Positions 9,010-16,748 of a stretch of DNA of 38,298 nucleotides are shown one piece after another. This DNA comes from Clostridia bacterium. Lineage in GTDB: Bacteria > Bacillota > Clostridia > UBA1381. Made by a program: the position numbers and the translations under genes. Under the pieces are notes generated by a model. It did no database searches. It was not told where the DNA came from and was given only the letters and a program-made list of their open reading frames with translations. How positions within the stretch are numbered: position 1 is the stretch's first letter; every line of letters starts with the position of its first letter. Where the stretch lies: contig CAAEKO010000068.1 in NCBI GenBank assembly GCA_900756545.1, positions 1 to 38,298 on the forward strand, written 5' to 3'.

Positions 9010-9210
9010 ATAGTTTTTTTCGTGTTTTTGCCACTTTTCAAAAAGTGTTTCACAAAACCTTGCATAGGCTGTGAGCGCTTTTTTGGAAAGTGGTTTTTTT
9101 GCATTCAGCACCCGTTCCAGCCGCTTGTCCAGGAGGCGGGTAAAGGAATCAGTTATCCAGCCGAAAAGAAAAAGATGTACGGCTCTGCAAAGTAAAGTGA
9201 AATATTTCAT
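8959..9210 (-). CDS. possible small hypothetical protein (doubtful)
   Basis: A minus-strand frame of 83 codons from the ATG at 9210 (a longer frame opens at 9246 but lacks a ribosome site). It has a hydrophobic N-terminus (MKYFTLLCRAVHLFLFGWI) and a basic helical remainder. GGGAG lies about 11 nt before the ATG. Against it: the frame runs through the large terminator-like hairpin and ends inside the CNNM coding region. I recognise no family. It could equally be a chance frame in non-coding DNA. Confidence 0.2.
   Translation of the reverse strand: MKYFTLLCRAVHLFLFGWITDSFTRLLDKRLERVLNAKKPLSKKALTAYARFCETLFEKWQKHEKNYLLFQNSLGAIHSHNDF
9031..9100 (+). terminator. large hairpin with T-run, probable terminator
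   Basis: CCACTTTTCAAAAA (9031-9044) pairs with the stretch ending GGAAAGTGG (9085-9093). The pairing continues inward (GTG..TTCACA with TGTGA..CGC) to a 7-nt loop at 9060-9066. The result is an imperfect stem of about 26 bp followed by seven Ts (9094-9100). Polarity fits termination of the CNNM transcript on the plus strand. Confidence 0.65.
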
Positions 9211-9246
9211 AGGTTGAATGTCTCCCGTTCTATGCTTGTTTTTCAT

Positions 9247-9301
9247 AGTATTCCAAAAATTCAGCCCGCTATGCGGTAAATCGGAATACTTTATTTTTTA
9301 G
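9247..9301 (+). terminator. second hairpin with T-rich tail before spoIIIA
   Basis: AGTATTCC (9247-9254) pairs with GGAATACT (9283-9290); an inner CCGC-TAT-GCGG hairpin (9266-9276) sits in the loop. The tail 9291-9301 is almost all T. It could be a backup terminator or part of a leader for the spoIIIA transcript. I found no convincing sigma-E promoter in 9100-9347. Confidence 0.4.
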
Positions 9302-9359
9302 TTCTAAAAATGGGAAAAGCCTAATAGAATGAGAACAAAAGAAAGGAATGAGTATACAA

Positions 9360-10286
9360 ATGTTAATTGTGAATAATGAACAAGCCTATAACAACAATCA
9401 AATATTTCGTTACATACCCAAAAAATTCCGAAGGATTTTGTACTATATTGACTTTGAAGGGCTGGAAGAAATCCGTCTGCGGCAGGGCAGGCCGGCCATG
9501 CTGTATTACTGTGACGCGGCATTTTTTATTTCCCCGAAGGGTATGCTGACAAAGAATCCGGAGCAGGCAATTTTTGTGACGAAGCAGGACATTCTGGAAG
9601 GAATGGAGCTGATTTGCGAGGCCTCGGTATATGCTGTGGAAAATGAAATCCGCAGCGGGTTTATCACCATAGGCGGCGGCCACCGGGTAGGTCTTACAGG
9701 TACGGCGGTTGTGGATAAGGGCGGCATATCTAATCTGAAAGATATATCCGGCCTGAATTATCGGATTGCCCGGGAGGTCGTAGGAATTTCGGACAAGTTG
9801 ATGGACGCAGTCATGCCCAATGGCAAAATTGAGAATACACTCTTGATTTCTCCGCCGCAATGTGGAAAGACAACGCTTTTGCGGGATATTATCCGCAACG
9901 TTTCCCAAAGGGGCCGAAAAGTCGGCGTAGCGGATGAGCGAAGCGAGATTGCAGCCATGACGAACGGATATCCGGGTTATGACCTGGGCTATTCCTGCGA
10001 TATACTGGAATGTGCTCCAAAAAGCGAGGCTATGCTTATGCTTTTGCGGAGTATGTCCCCGGAGGTTATCGCTACAGATGAGTTAGGCGGCCCGGAGGAT
10101 TCCGCAGCAGTAGAGAAAATTATGCATGCCGGCGTTAAAATCATTGCCACTGTACATAGTCAGAATCGGACAGAACTAGCCCGCAGACAGGACGCAAAAG
10201 CGCTTTTAGAGCATTTTGAATGCTTCATCACACTGAGCAGGAAAAACGGCGTGGGAACTGTGGAGGAGATTTTCCATGCTGTATAA
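9360..10286 (+). CDS. spoIIIAA: stage III sporulation protein AA (ATPase)
   Basis: Mother-cell ATPase of the SpoIIIA-SpoIIQ channel, related to type II/IV secretion ATPases, needed for sigma-G activity in the engulfed forespore. Visible are the N-terminal LEEIRLRQGRPAMLYY motif, GGGHRVGLTG, Walker A PPQCGKTTLL at about residues 164-173 and a Walker B-type VIATDELGG, followed by ATVHSQNR. Start choice: AAAGGA (9342-9347) abuts the ATG at 9348 with no spacing, so the ATG at 9360 (12 nt spacing) is more likely. It heads the eight-gene operon and overlaps spoIIIAB by 11 nt. Confidence 0.93.
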   Translation: MLIVNNEQAYNNNQIFRYIPKKFRRILYYIDFEGLEEIRLRQGRPAMLYYCDAAFFISPKGMLTKNPEQAIFVTKQDILEGMELICEASVYAVENEIRSGFITIGGGHRVGLTGTAVVDKGGISNLKDISGLNYRIAREVVGISDKLMDAVMPNGKIENTLLISPPQCGKTTLLRDIIRNVSQRGRKVGVADERSEIAAMTNGYPGYDLGYSCDILECAPKSEAMLMLLRSMSPEVIATDELGGPEDSAAVEKIMHAGVKIIATVHSQNRTELARRQDAKALLEHFECFITLSRKNGVGTVEEIFHAV

Positions 10287-10782
10287 ATGGCTGGGCGGCG
10301 GTATGATTGTCATGGCTACAACCCTTGCCGGCTTTATGAAAGCACGGACGCTTTCTGGACGAGTGGCTTCCCTGATCCGGCTGAAAACCGCCCTTTCAGT
10401 TTTAGAAAGCGAAATTTCATTTTCCGCAAACAATCTGAAAACGGCGTTTTCGCGTATTGAACGGACTGTGGATACATACGGACTGTTTGCTGAAGCGGGA
10501 GAGGGGATTACACGCAATGGCGTGGAGCAGGCATGGAAAGATGCGGTAGACAGCCGCAAAAAGGCGTTATGCCTGACAGAGCAAGACGCGGAGCTATTAA
10601 AGACGCTGGCGGCGGAATTAGGCATGACAGACCGGGAAAACCAGATCAAAAATATCCGGCGCGTTTCAACGCTTTTGGATACAGCCGCCCATCAGGCCCA
10701 GGCCGAATATAATCAGACAGCAAAGCTCTACCGTTCCGGCGGGATTATGGCTGGCCTTTTATTTGTGATTTTACTGTTTTAA
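10276..10782 (+). CDS. spoIIIAB: stage III sporulation protein AB
   Basis: Second gene of the spoIIIA operon, 168 residues. SpoIIIAB resembles GspF-type inner-membrane platform proteins and works with the SpoIIIAA ATPase in the mother-cell side of the feeding channel. It has one N-terminal membrane segment (about 2-20) and a C-terminal one (GGIMAGLLFVILLF), with a helical middle containing the family-typical LIRLKTALSVLESEI and LKTLAAELGMTDRENQ. The overlap with spoIIIAA implies coupled translation. Confidence 0.92.
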   Translation: MLYKWLGGGMIVMATTLAGFMKARTLSGRVASLIRLKTALSVLESEISFSANNLKTAFSRIERTVDTYGLFAEAGEGITRNGVEQAWKDAVDSRKKALCLTEQDAELLKTLAAELGMTDRENQIKNIRRVSTLLDTAAHQAQAEYNQTAKLYRSGGIMAGLLFVILLF

Positions 10783-10794
10783 AGGAGCATTTTC

Positions 10795-10989
10795 ATGAAT
10801 GTAGATCTGATATTTCAAATTGCTGGTGTGGGAATCGTTGTGGCTGTTTTAAACCAGCTTTTAGTACGGTCAGGACGGGAGGAACAGGCGCTTTTGACTA
10901 CAATTGCAGGACTTGTAGTCGTTTTGTTCATCCTGACCAGCGAGATCGGGGATTTATTTGAAACTATAAAGAATATTTTCCATCTTTAA
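10795..10989 (+). CDS. spoIIIAC: stage III sporulation protein AC
   Basis: A 64-residue protein with two membrane segments (about 5-25 and 33-50), matching SpoIIIAC: DLIFQIAGVGIVVAVLNQLL and a second hydrophobic stretch ending in LTSEIGDLFETIKNIF. Part of the engulfment channel; it shares an ancestral fold with SpoIIIAD. AAAGGAGC precedes the ATG. Twelve base pairs separate it from spoIIIAB. Confidence 0.92.
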   Translation: MNVDLIFQIAGVGIVVAVLNQLLVRSGREEQALLTTIAGLVVVLFILTSEIGDLFETIKNIFHL

Positions 10990-11012
10990 CCTCGTCGGAA
11001 AAGGAGGTTAGT

Positions 11013-11405
11013 ATGGATATTTTTCAGATAATTGCTATCGCCGTCGTGGGGGCGGTGCTGTCTGTAACGATAAAGTCATACCGGCCGGAGCTGGCTATAT
11101 TGATCGGCGTCGCCACCGGGATACTGGTGCTTTTTTTTACAGTGGACAGCCTTTCCCAGATGTTTGCCGCATTTGAAGAGATTATGGCCAAAAGCGGGAT
11201 AGATATGCGGTATTTTAAACTGGTAATCAAGATCATTGGTGTAGCATACATGACTCAGTTCGCCAGCGAGCTTTTAAAAGACTGTGGGGAGGGCGCGATC
11301 GCGCTGAAGGTGGAGTTTGCGGGAAAGGTATGCGTCATGCTGCTGGCTGTACCCATTATATCCGGGTTTCTGGATATTGTTATCCAGACGCTGGCTGATT
11401 TTTAG
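11013..11405 (+). CDS. spoIIIAD: stage III sporulation protein AD
   Basis: 130 residues with about four membrane segments: MDIFQIIAIAVVGAVLSV, then LAILIGVATGILVLFFTV, a third through FKLVIKIIGVAYMTQF, and a C-terminal one (VMLLAVPIISGFLDIV). The conserved IIGVAYMTQFASELLKD-like stretch is diagnostic of SpoIIIAD. AAAAGGAGG lies immediately upstream. Likely a membrane component of the SpoIIIA channel, paired with SpoIIIAC. Confidence 0.92.
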   Translation: MDIFQIIAIAVVGAVLSVTIKSYRPELAILIGVATGILVLFFTVDSLSQMFAAFEEIMAKSGIDMRYFKLVIKIIGVAYMTQFASELLKDCGEGAIALKVEFAGKVCVMLLAVPIISGFLDIVIQTLADF

Positions 11406-11420
11406 GTAGGAGAGCTGCAA

Positions 11421-12482
11421 ATGAAAAAATGGTTGATTCTTTTCGGGATTCTGTTTGCGGTGTGTATGCCGGTCTATGCGGAGGAGAGCCCTGTGCTGGA
11501 CGGAGAAGAGCTGTTTAACGAAACCGCCCGGCAGGTCGTGGAGGGGGAACTCACGCTAAATCCTGTTAAGCTGATTAATATGGGGTTTAAAAAGCTGTTT
11601 GACGAGATCACCCAGAGCAGGGAGATACTGGTCAGTATGCTTGTGATCGCGGCAGTATCAGGAATATTGAACGCTATGCAGACTTCCCTGGGAGAAGGAG
11701 GAGTAAGTGAAACCGCATTTTTTGCTTGTTTTACACTGATGACCGCAGCGGTAGTGCGGATTTTTTCGCTGACTCTGGGTTACGGCGTGGAGGTAATTCA
11801 TGAACTGTCCGATTTTATTACAAAGCTGGCCCCCATGTTCACGATTCTGATGATTTCCGGCGGGGCGGTGACTTCGGCGGCAGTGTTCAATCCGGTGCTT
11901 TCCGGCGCAGTGTATGTGATTACCATTGTAGTGGATAAATGTATCGTCCCATTGGTTTACCTGGGGGCGGTGTTGGGAATCGTAAATAATATCAGCGCAA
12001 AGGTGCAAATCACAAAATTTAATACGCTGATCCGATCTTTGGCGAAGTGGATCTTGACTGCCGTGTTGACGATATTTACCAGCATTACGGCCATTTACGG
12101 GTTTAGCGCACCAGTGCTGGACGGGGTAAAAATGAAGGCGGTAAAGTTTGCCGTAGGAAGTCTGGTGCCCGTAGTAGGAGGGCTGCTTTCCGATACGGTA
12201 GAAACAGTTCTAAACGGTACACGGCTGGTAAAAAATGCGGCGGGCGTGGCCGGGATGGTTGTTGTATGCGGAATTGCGCTGGTACCGATTATGAAAATAG
12301 GTGTGATGATTCTGATGCTAAAGCTGGCGGCGGCAGCCATCGAGCCCTTGACTGATAAAAGAATGACGGATATGGTCAGCGATGTGACTGGGTCTGTTGT
12401 AACAATTTTTGCTATGGTAGTAACAACCGCTATGCTGTTCATCATTTGCATCGGCATAATGGTGGGGGCAACCAATGGATAG
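11421..12482 (+). CDS. spoIIIAE: stage III sporulation protein AE
   Basis: A polytopic membrane protein of 353 residues with an N-terminal signal sequence (KKWLILFGILFAVCMPVYA) and about seven or eight hydrophobic segments from residue 75 on. Family-typical stretches include FAPMFTIL-like LAPMFTILMISGGAVTSA and the C-terminal region with repeated hydrophobic helices around GVAGMVVVCGIALVPI. It is the largest integral-membrane subunit of the SpoIIIA complex, possibly a channel or permease component. GTAGGAGAG precedes the ATG; spoIIIAF starts 12 bp after the stop. Confidence 0.92.
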   Translation: MKKWLILFGILFAVCMPVYAEESPVLDGEELFNETARQVVEGELTLNPVKLINMGFKKLFDEITQSREILVSMLVIAAVSGILNAMQTSLGEGGVSETAFFACFTLMTAAVVRIFSLTLGYGVEVIHELSDFITKLAPMFTILMISGGAVTSAAVFNPVLSGAVYVITIVVDKCIVPLVYLGAVLGIVNNISAKVQITKFNTLIRSLAKWILTAVLTIFTSITAIYGFSAPVLDGVKMKAVKFAVGSLVPVVGGLLSDTVETVLNGTRLVKNAAGVAGMVVVCGIALVPIMKIGVMILMLKLAAAAIEPLTDKRMTDMVSDVTGSVVTIFAMVVTTAMLFIICIGIMVGATNG

Positions 12483-12494
12483 AGGAGTGGATAT

Positions 12495-12941
12495 ATGAAA
12501 GCTTATATCATGACAATCGTCGGCGCGGCGCTCCTGGCAGTGTTTTCCGATTTAATCCTGCCTGCGTCTTGGCGCAAATATGTGCGGATGGTTACCGGGC
12601 TAATTATTATCTCTACGATTATTGCCCCGGCGGCGCGGCTTAAAAATATTGATATTTTTCAGGATTTCCAGCTGGAGGAAACTATCGTTGAGGAAACGCA
12701 GCAGGATACAGGGCAGAAAATTGTGGCGGAGCTGGAGATTCAGATCGCCAAGGACGCGGCCCAGCGTATTCTGGATGAATTCGGCGTTTCGGCCCAGGTA
12801 CGGGCTGTGGTACAGACAGATGAACAGTACCGGATAGAGTATGTGAAAACGCTGGACATTACGGCCCAAAATCTGCCCGCAGGCGTTGAAAAAAGGATGA
12901 AGGAAGTCTACGATGTGCGGGAGGTGGTCATCCATGGGTGA
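12495..12941 (+). CDS. spoIIIAF: stage III sporulation protein AF
   Basis: 148 residues. Two N-terminal membrane segments (about 4-22 and 32-48) contain the conserved FSDLILPASWRKYVRMVTGL. A soluble domain follows (about 75-148), whose fold in the known family resembles ring-building domains of secretion systems. It contains a helix with AKDAAQRILDEFG. AGAGGAG is 7 nt before the start, and its 3' end overlaps spoIIIAG by 8 nt. Confidence 0.9.
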   Translation: MKAYIMTIVGAALLAVFSDLILPASWRKYVRMVTGLIIISTIIAPAARLKNIDIFQDFQLEETIVEETQQDTGQKIVAELEIQIAKDAAQRILDEFGVSAQVRAVVQTDEQYRIEYVKTLDITAQNLPAGVEKRMKEVYDVREVVIHG

Positions 12942-13431
12942 AAAAACAGAAAATTTATTGAAAAAAATGAATATCTTCAGCAATAAATATATATACATAA
13001 TATTATTGATAGGAGTTGTATTTATGCTGTTTGCCAGCGGGCATTCCAGCAAAAAAGAGGAAAAGCCTGCCCAGGAGATATCGTTTACGGAGGAAAAGGA
13101 ATTGGAGACGATAATCTCCAAAATCAGGGGTGTAGGCCAGGTAGATGTTATGGTGACATACTATTCCGGTACGGAAAAGGCACTAGCCTATGAAACCCAG
13201 CAGGAAAGCAATAAAAAAGAAAACGGGGAAGAAACCAGCATAAATAAAAAGGCTGTCATGTCGGACGGCGCTCCTGTAGTATTGAAAAATCTTTATCCAA
13301 AAGTGAAAGGGGTGGTTGTAGTCGCCGAAGGGGCGGGGAATGTAACAGTAAAAAAAGAAATTCAGGACGCAGTGACAACAGCTTTAGACGTAGCGGTACA
13401 CAAGGTCTGTGTGCTGGAAAAAAATGATTAG
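12934..13431 (+). CDS. spoIIIAG: stage III sporulation protein AG
   Basis: Single-pass membrane protein (segment about 14-32) with a ring-building motif domain facing the intermembrane space; in Bacillus SpoIIIAG forms a large 30-fold ring. The recognisable part is LETIISKIRGVGQVDVMVTYYSGTEKALAYE, then the insertion region and KVKGVVVVAEGAGNVTVKKEI. The start at 12934 is preferred over the in-frame ATG at 12913, because GGAGGT (12918-12923) is 10 nt upstream of 12934. That gives 165 residues and an 8-nt overlap with spoIIIAF. Confidence 0.92.
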   Translation: MGEKTENLLKKMNIFSNKYIYIILLIGVVFMLFASGHSSKKEEKPAQEISFTEEKELETIISKIRGVGQVDVMVTYYSGTEKALAYETQQESNKKENGEETSINKKAVMSDGAPVVLKNLYPKVKGVVVVAEGAGNVTVKKEIQDAVTTALDVAVHKVCVLEKND

Positions 13432-13443
13432 GAGGAACAGGAC

Positions 13444-14061
13444 ATGATGGTATTGAAGAGAAAAGAGATTATTGCGGCGGCACTGGTGGTGCTGATCGGC
13501 GTAGCGGGATATTTGAACTGGTCTTATCAGGACACAATCAAGGTGACCGATGGTGACAGCTATATTGAAACCGGCAAAAAATTAGGCGAAGCGCAGTATG
13601 TGAACTCCAACAAAGACGACGTCGAGGAAAACAAAGCGGAAAACAAGGAGGAGCAGCAGACTGCAAAGGAAGAGGATAAAGCGGAGCAGGCGGAGGAAAC
13701 AAATGCTGCCGGAAGCGATTATTTCGTAGAAGCACGGCTGGAAAAAGAAAATTCCCGCTCCAAAGCGCTGGAAATCTTGAACCAGACTGCGGCCAACGAA
13801 AGCTTTGACCAGGACACGCGCCAGAAGGCACAGGCACAGATTTTGGGTATGGCCTCCAACGTAGAAAAGGAAACAGTTATTGAAAATATCGCAAAAGCAA
13901 AAGGTTACCCGGATATTTCCGTTTACATTGACGGCGAAGAAGTCAGCATTATTGTGAAAAAAGATAATTTCTCCGATGAAGACGTAGCGAAAATTAAGGA
14001 TATTGCAACGGAACAACTTGGAATCAGCGGAAAAAATATAAAAATTGTGCAAGTCCAATAA
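13444..14061 (+). CDS. spoIIIAH: stage III sporulation protein AH
   Basis: Mother-cell half of the SpoIIIAH-SpoIIQ zipper. One membrane segment (about 9-25) is followed by a low-complexity Glu/Lys/Asn-rich linker (about 50-88), then the EscJ/YscJ-like domain with DYFVEARLEKENSRSKALEIL and a C-terminal beta-rich part (YIDGEEVSIIVKKDNFSDEDV). At 205 residues it is normal. ATG ATG occurs at 13444; the AGGAGG at about 13431-13436 fits. It is the last gene of the operon; no clear terminator hairpin was found between it and the asp23 promoter. Confidence 0.92.
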   Translation: MMVLKRKEIIAAALVVLIGVAGYLNWSYQDTIKVTDGDSYIETGKKLGEAQYVNSNKDDVEENKAENKEEQQTAKEEDKAEQAEETNAAGSDYFVEARLEKENSRSKALEILNQTAANESFDQDTRQKAQAQILGMASNVEKETVIENIAKAKGYPDISVYIDGEEVSIIVKKDNFSDEDVAKIKDIATEQLGISGKNIKIVQVQ

Positions 14062-14088
14062 AATTTTGATAAAAGTACATAATAAGAG

Positions 14089-14117
14089 TTGAAGTTTTAT
14101 CCTTATTTTGATATAAT
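14089..14117 (+). promoter_or_regulatory. extended -10 sigma-A promoter for asp23
   Basis: TTGAAG at 14089-14094, a 17-bp spacer, consensus TATAAT at 14112-14117, and TG at 14109-14110 making an extended -10. Transcription would begin about 25 bp before the asp23 ATG. Confidence 0.8.
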
Positions 14118-14149
14118 GAGAAAAATAGCTTGTTGAGGAGGAATTTACA

Positions 14150-14659
14150 ATGGATGAAAATACAAATAACAACGACGTCATAGAAGAAGTGACCGAGATA
14201 CCCGAGAATGAAGAAAGAATTGGGAATATCAAGATTGCGGTAGATGTTGTGGCTACAATTGCCGGGATTGCGACGATGGAGGTCAAGGGCGTTGCCAGTA
14301 TGTGTACATCCTTTGCCGGTGGTATTGCGGAGATTTTGGGGACGAAAAAAAGCCCAACCCGCGGCGTTAAGGTTGAAATGACTGAGGAAGGCACGACAAT
14401 CGACGTATTTATCGTTGTGGATTACGGCGTACGAATTCCCGAGTTAGCCTGGGAGGTTCAGGAAAACGTGAAGAATAGCGTAGAGTCCATGACTGGTCAA
14501 AAGGTACTCAAGGTGAATATCCATATTGAGGGTATTAGCTTTGCAAAGGAAAAGGAAGCGGATAAGCTTGAAGAGGCCGCTGATTCTGAAGACGAGGAAA
14601 TCGTCGTTGAGGAAACAGAAATTGAAGAGATTCCGGAAGACGGGGAGACAGAGGTATGA
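14150..14659 (+). CDS. Asp23/Gls24 family envelope protein
   Basis: A 169-residue Asp23/DUF322 protein: GNIKIAVDVVATIAGIATMEVKGVASM, a turn with GVKVEMTEEGTTIDVFIVVDYGVRIPELAWEVQENVKNSVESMTG and a short VNIHIEGISF strand. The last 40 residues are very acidic (Glu/Asp rich), an appended tail. Asp23 proteins attach near the membrane and relate to cell-envelope stress; the exact role here is unknown. Position upstream of nusB is common in clostridia. GGAGG lies 8-9 nt before the ATG. It has its own promoter and terminator, so it is a single-gene unit. Confidence 0.9.
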   Translation: MDENTNNNDVIEEVTEIPENEERIGNIKIAVDVVATIAGIATMEVKGVASMCTSFAGGIAEILGTKKSPTRGVKVEMTEEGTTIDVFIVVDYGVRIPELAWEVQENVKNSVESMTGQKVLKVNIHIEGISFAKEKEADKLEEAADSEDEEIVVEETEIEEIPEDGETEV

Positions 14660-14660
14660 T

Positions 14661-14695
14661 AAAAGCGGGGCGGCATATGCTGTCCCGCTTTTATA
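14661..14695 (+). terminator. intrinsic terminator after asp23
   Basis: AAAAGCGGG (14661-14669) pairs with CCCGCTTTT (14684-14692). The inner bases also pair down to an ATAT loop (14675-14678). The stem starts 2 nt after the stop codon. Confidence 0.8.
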
Positions 14696-14721
14696 TGCTT
14701 TGACAATATTTTGAAAATAAC

Positions 14722-14750
14722 TTGCCTTTTCCACCAAATTAAGGTATAAT
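14722..14750 (+). promoter_or_regulatory. sigma-A promoter for nusB operon
   Basis: TTGCCT at 14722-14727, a 17-bp spacer and consensus TATAAT at 14745-14750. A TTGACA at 14700-14705 has no matching -10 at the right distance. The leader to nusB is about 70 nt. Confidence 0.75.
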
Positions 14751-14823
14751 AAATCCGTAGCGTTATTTTGTGCGCGGTAAAAGCGTGCAGGAAACAGAGT
14801 TTGTTTGAAAAGAAGGAGCGGTT

Positions 14824-15237
14824 ATGGGGAAAAGACAGTCAAGGAGCGAGGCGCGGGCGGAAGCATTCAAGCTGGTTTTCCAACTGGAAACAAACAATGA
14901 CGATATTGAGTTTCTGATTCAGGAAATGCTTGTGAACAGGCCGAAATCTGTGGACAATATTGAGTATATCCGGAATGTGGTCTATGGCGTTTATGAAAGA
15001 AATACAGAGCTGGAGGCGGATATCCAGGAGAATCTAAGTGAGCGCTGGTCGCTGGCGCGGGTTTCCCGGGTGGCGCTGGCGGTACTGAAGGTGGCAATCT
15101 ACGAAATTAAATACGTGGAGGATGTGCCGCAGAAGGTGGCCATTAACGAGGCGGTGGAGCTGGAGAAAAAGTATGACGAGCCTGATAATTCTGCATTTGT
15201 CAACGGCGTTTTAGGCGGGTTCTGCCGGAATAGATAA
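14824..15237 (+). CDS. nusB: transcription antitermination factor NusB
   Basis: All-helical antitermination factor that binds boxA RNA with NusE (S10), mainly for rRNA transcription. 137 residues, normal length. Recognisable parts: RSEARAEAFKLVFQLE at the N-terminus, then LSERWSLARVSRVALAVLKVAIYEI, VPQKVAINEAVELEKKYDEPDNSAFVNGVLGG. AAGGAGCG precedes the ATG. It heads nusB-xseA-xseB-ispA, a common clostridial order. Confidence 0.95.
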   Translation: MGKRQSRSEARAEAFKLVFQLETNNDDIEFLIQEMLVNRPKSVDNIEYIRNVVYGVYERNTELEADIQENLSERWSLARVSRVALAVLKVAIYEIKYVEDVPQKVAINEAVELEKKYDEPDNSAFVNGVLGGFCRNR

Positions 15238-15323
15238 CGGCTGCGGGCTGTGGAATATCCCGCCGGCCAATTGTGCTGGTAATAATGCGGGGCGCGGCTC
15301 TGCATAAAACAAAGGAGAAGTGA

Positions 15324-16502
15324 ATGGAACCCAGGATTGCAACCGTTTCCCAAATCAACGGTTATGTGAAAAAGCTCTTGGACAGCAATATTTTGCTGAA
15401 CGATATTTGGATCAAAGGTGAGATCTCAAATTTTAAGCTCCATTATTCGGGGCATATGTACATTACCTTAAAGGATGAAGGCGGTGTTTTGAAAGCCGTG
15501 ATGTTCAAATCAGCGGCAATGCGGCTTCCATTCATGCCGGAGGACGGTATGAAGGTGTTGGCCCGGGGGCGGATTTCCGTTTATGAGGCCGGGGGCGCGT
15601 ATCAGTTATATATCAATGAAATGACGCCGGACGGTGTAGGCGAATTATATATCGCCTATGAGCAGATGAAGAAACGTTTGGAGGCCGAAGGTCTGTTTGA
15701 TGCGGAATTTAAGAAGCCTATCCCGCCATACCCCAAAGCTATTGGGGTAGTCACCGCAACGACCGGGGCGGCTGTCCGGGATATTATCCATGTGATTACA
15801 CGGCGGTATCCCATGGCGGAAATTATCATTTATCCGTCCTTGGTTCAAGGGGCTGGGGCGGCGCAGAATATATGCGAGGGTATTGCCTATTTTAATTCCC
15901 ATGCCATGGCGGATACGCTGATTGTAGGACGGGGCGGCGGTTCTATTGAAGATTTATGGGCTTTCAATGAGGAAAGTGTGGCCCGAGCTATATTTGCCTC
16001 AGAAATTCCGGTGATTTCTGCTGTGGGGCACGAAACGGATTTTACGATCGCGGATTTTGTGGCGGATTTGCGGGCGCCTACGCCGTCGGCGGCAGCAGAA
16101 ATATCTGTTCCTTCCAGGCTTGCGCTTGCAGACCGGGTAGCGGCTATGGACAGCCGCATCCGCAGTAATATTCGGCAGATCATTGAAACCGGACGTTTAA
16201 AAGCAGACAGGCTGGTTCTTCACGATCCACGGGAGGATATAATGGAACACGCCCAGTATATTGACGGCTTAGTAAAGCAATTGGAGCAAAGCCTGAAGCT
16301 GCGGCTGTCTAAGTCCCGGGAGGGGCTGGGCGCTATGGCGGCCAAAATGGATGCGATGAGTCCCTTAAAAGTCATGGCCCGGGGGTTTGCGATCCCTACA
16401 GATGGCGGCGGCGCTGTAATTCGAACGGTGAAGAAGCTGAAAAGTGGCACGGAATTTGAACTGCGGCTTGCGGACGGCAAGGCGGATTGTGTTGTGAAAT
16501 AG
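15324..16502 (+). CDS. xseA: exodeoxyribonuclease VII large subunit
   Basis: Large catalytic subunit of the single-strand-specific exonuclease VII. The N-terminal OB-fold (about 1-100) has LLNDIWIKGEISNFKLHYSGHMYITLKDE. The catalytic region contains IGVVTATTGAAVRDI, the DTLIVGRGGGSIEDLWAFN motif and ISAVGHETDFTIADFVADLRAPTPSAAAE. A shortened coiled coil and a C-terminal ARGFAI segment follow. At 392 residues it is slightly short, the reduction being in the coiled-coil arm. AAAGGAG precedes the ATG. It is separated from nusB by an 86-bp gap without obvious signals. Confidence 0.95.
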   Translation: MEPRIATVSQINGYVKKLLDSNILLNDIWIKGEISNFKLHYSGHMYITLKDEGGVLKAVMFKSAAMRLPFMPEDGMKVLARGRISVYEAGGAYQLYINEMTPDGVGELYIAYEQMKKRLEAEGLFDAEFKKPIPPYPKAIGVVTATTGAAVRDIIHVITRRYPMAEIIIYPSLVQGAGAAQNICEGIAYFNSHAMADTLIVGRGGGSIEDLWAFNEESVARAIFASEIPVISAVGHETDFTIADFVADLRAPTPSAAAEISVPSRLALADRVAAMDSRIRSNIRQIIETGRLKADRLVLHDPREDIMEHAQYIDGLVKQLEQSLKLRLSKSREGLGAMAAKMDAMSPLKVMARGFAIPTDGGGAVIRTVKKLKSGTEFELRLADGKADCVVK

Positions 16503-16513
16503 GAGGAGAGGCA

Positions 16514-16747
16514 ATGGCAAAAACAAAGACGTTTGAAGAGTCTATAGCGGAGCTGGAGGAGATTGTAGCCAAGCTGGAAAAAGGAGACGCGCCGCTGGAG
16601 GAATCCCTGAAACTGTTTGAGAACGGAATAAAGCTGTCAAAAAACTGCCAGAAGATGCTGGATAACGCAGAAAAAAAGGTGTCCGTACTGCTGCAGAACG
16701 ACGCGGGCGAAATTGAGAAGCAAAGCTTTTTACAAGAGGATGAGTAA
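16514..16747 (+). CDS. xseB: exodeoxyribonuclease VII small subunit
   Basis: Small subunit of exonuclease VII, 77 residues: TFEESIAELEEIVAKLEKGDAPLEESLKLFENG, a two-helix hairpin that binds the large subunit's coiled coil. The start at 16514 follows AGGAGG at 16501-16506; the upstream in-frame ATG at 16487 lies inside xseA. The first codon is 11 bp after the xseA stop. Confidence 0.95.
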   Translation: MAKTKTFEESIAELEEIVAKLEKGDAPLEESLKLFENGIKLSKNCQKMLDNAEKKVSVLLQNDAGEIEKQSFLQEDE

Positions 16748-16748
16748 A

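Noticed and set aside
8959..9246. 95-codon minus-strand frame including an N-terminal extension from 9246
   Set aside because: The upstream ATG has no ribosome site; if anything is expressed it should begin at 9210. The shorter frame is kept only as a doubtful entry.
9100..9347. Sigma-E promoter for spoIIIA (AATAGAAT at 9323-9330)
   Set aside because: The -10-like element matches only partly and no ATATT-type -35 lies 14 bp upstream.
14700..14722. TTGACA at 14700-14705 as -35 for nusB
   Set aside because: No -10-like hexamer lies 16-18 bp downstream; TTGCCT/TATAAT is a better pair.
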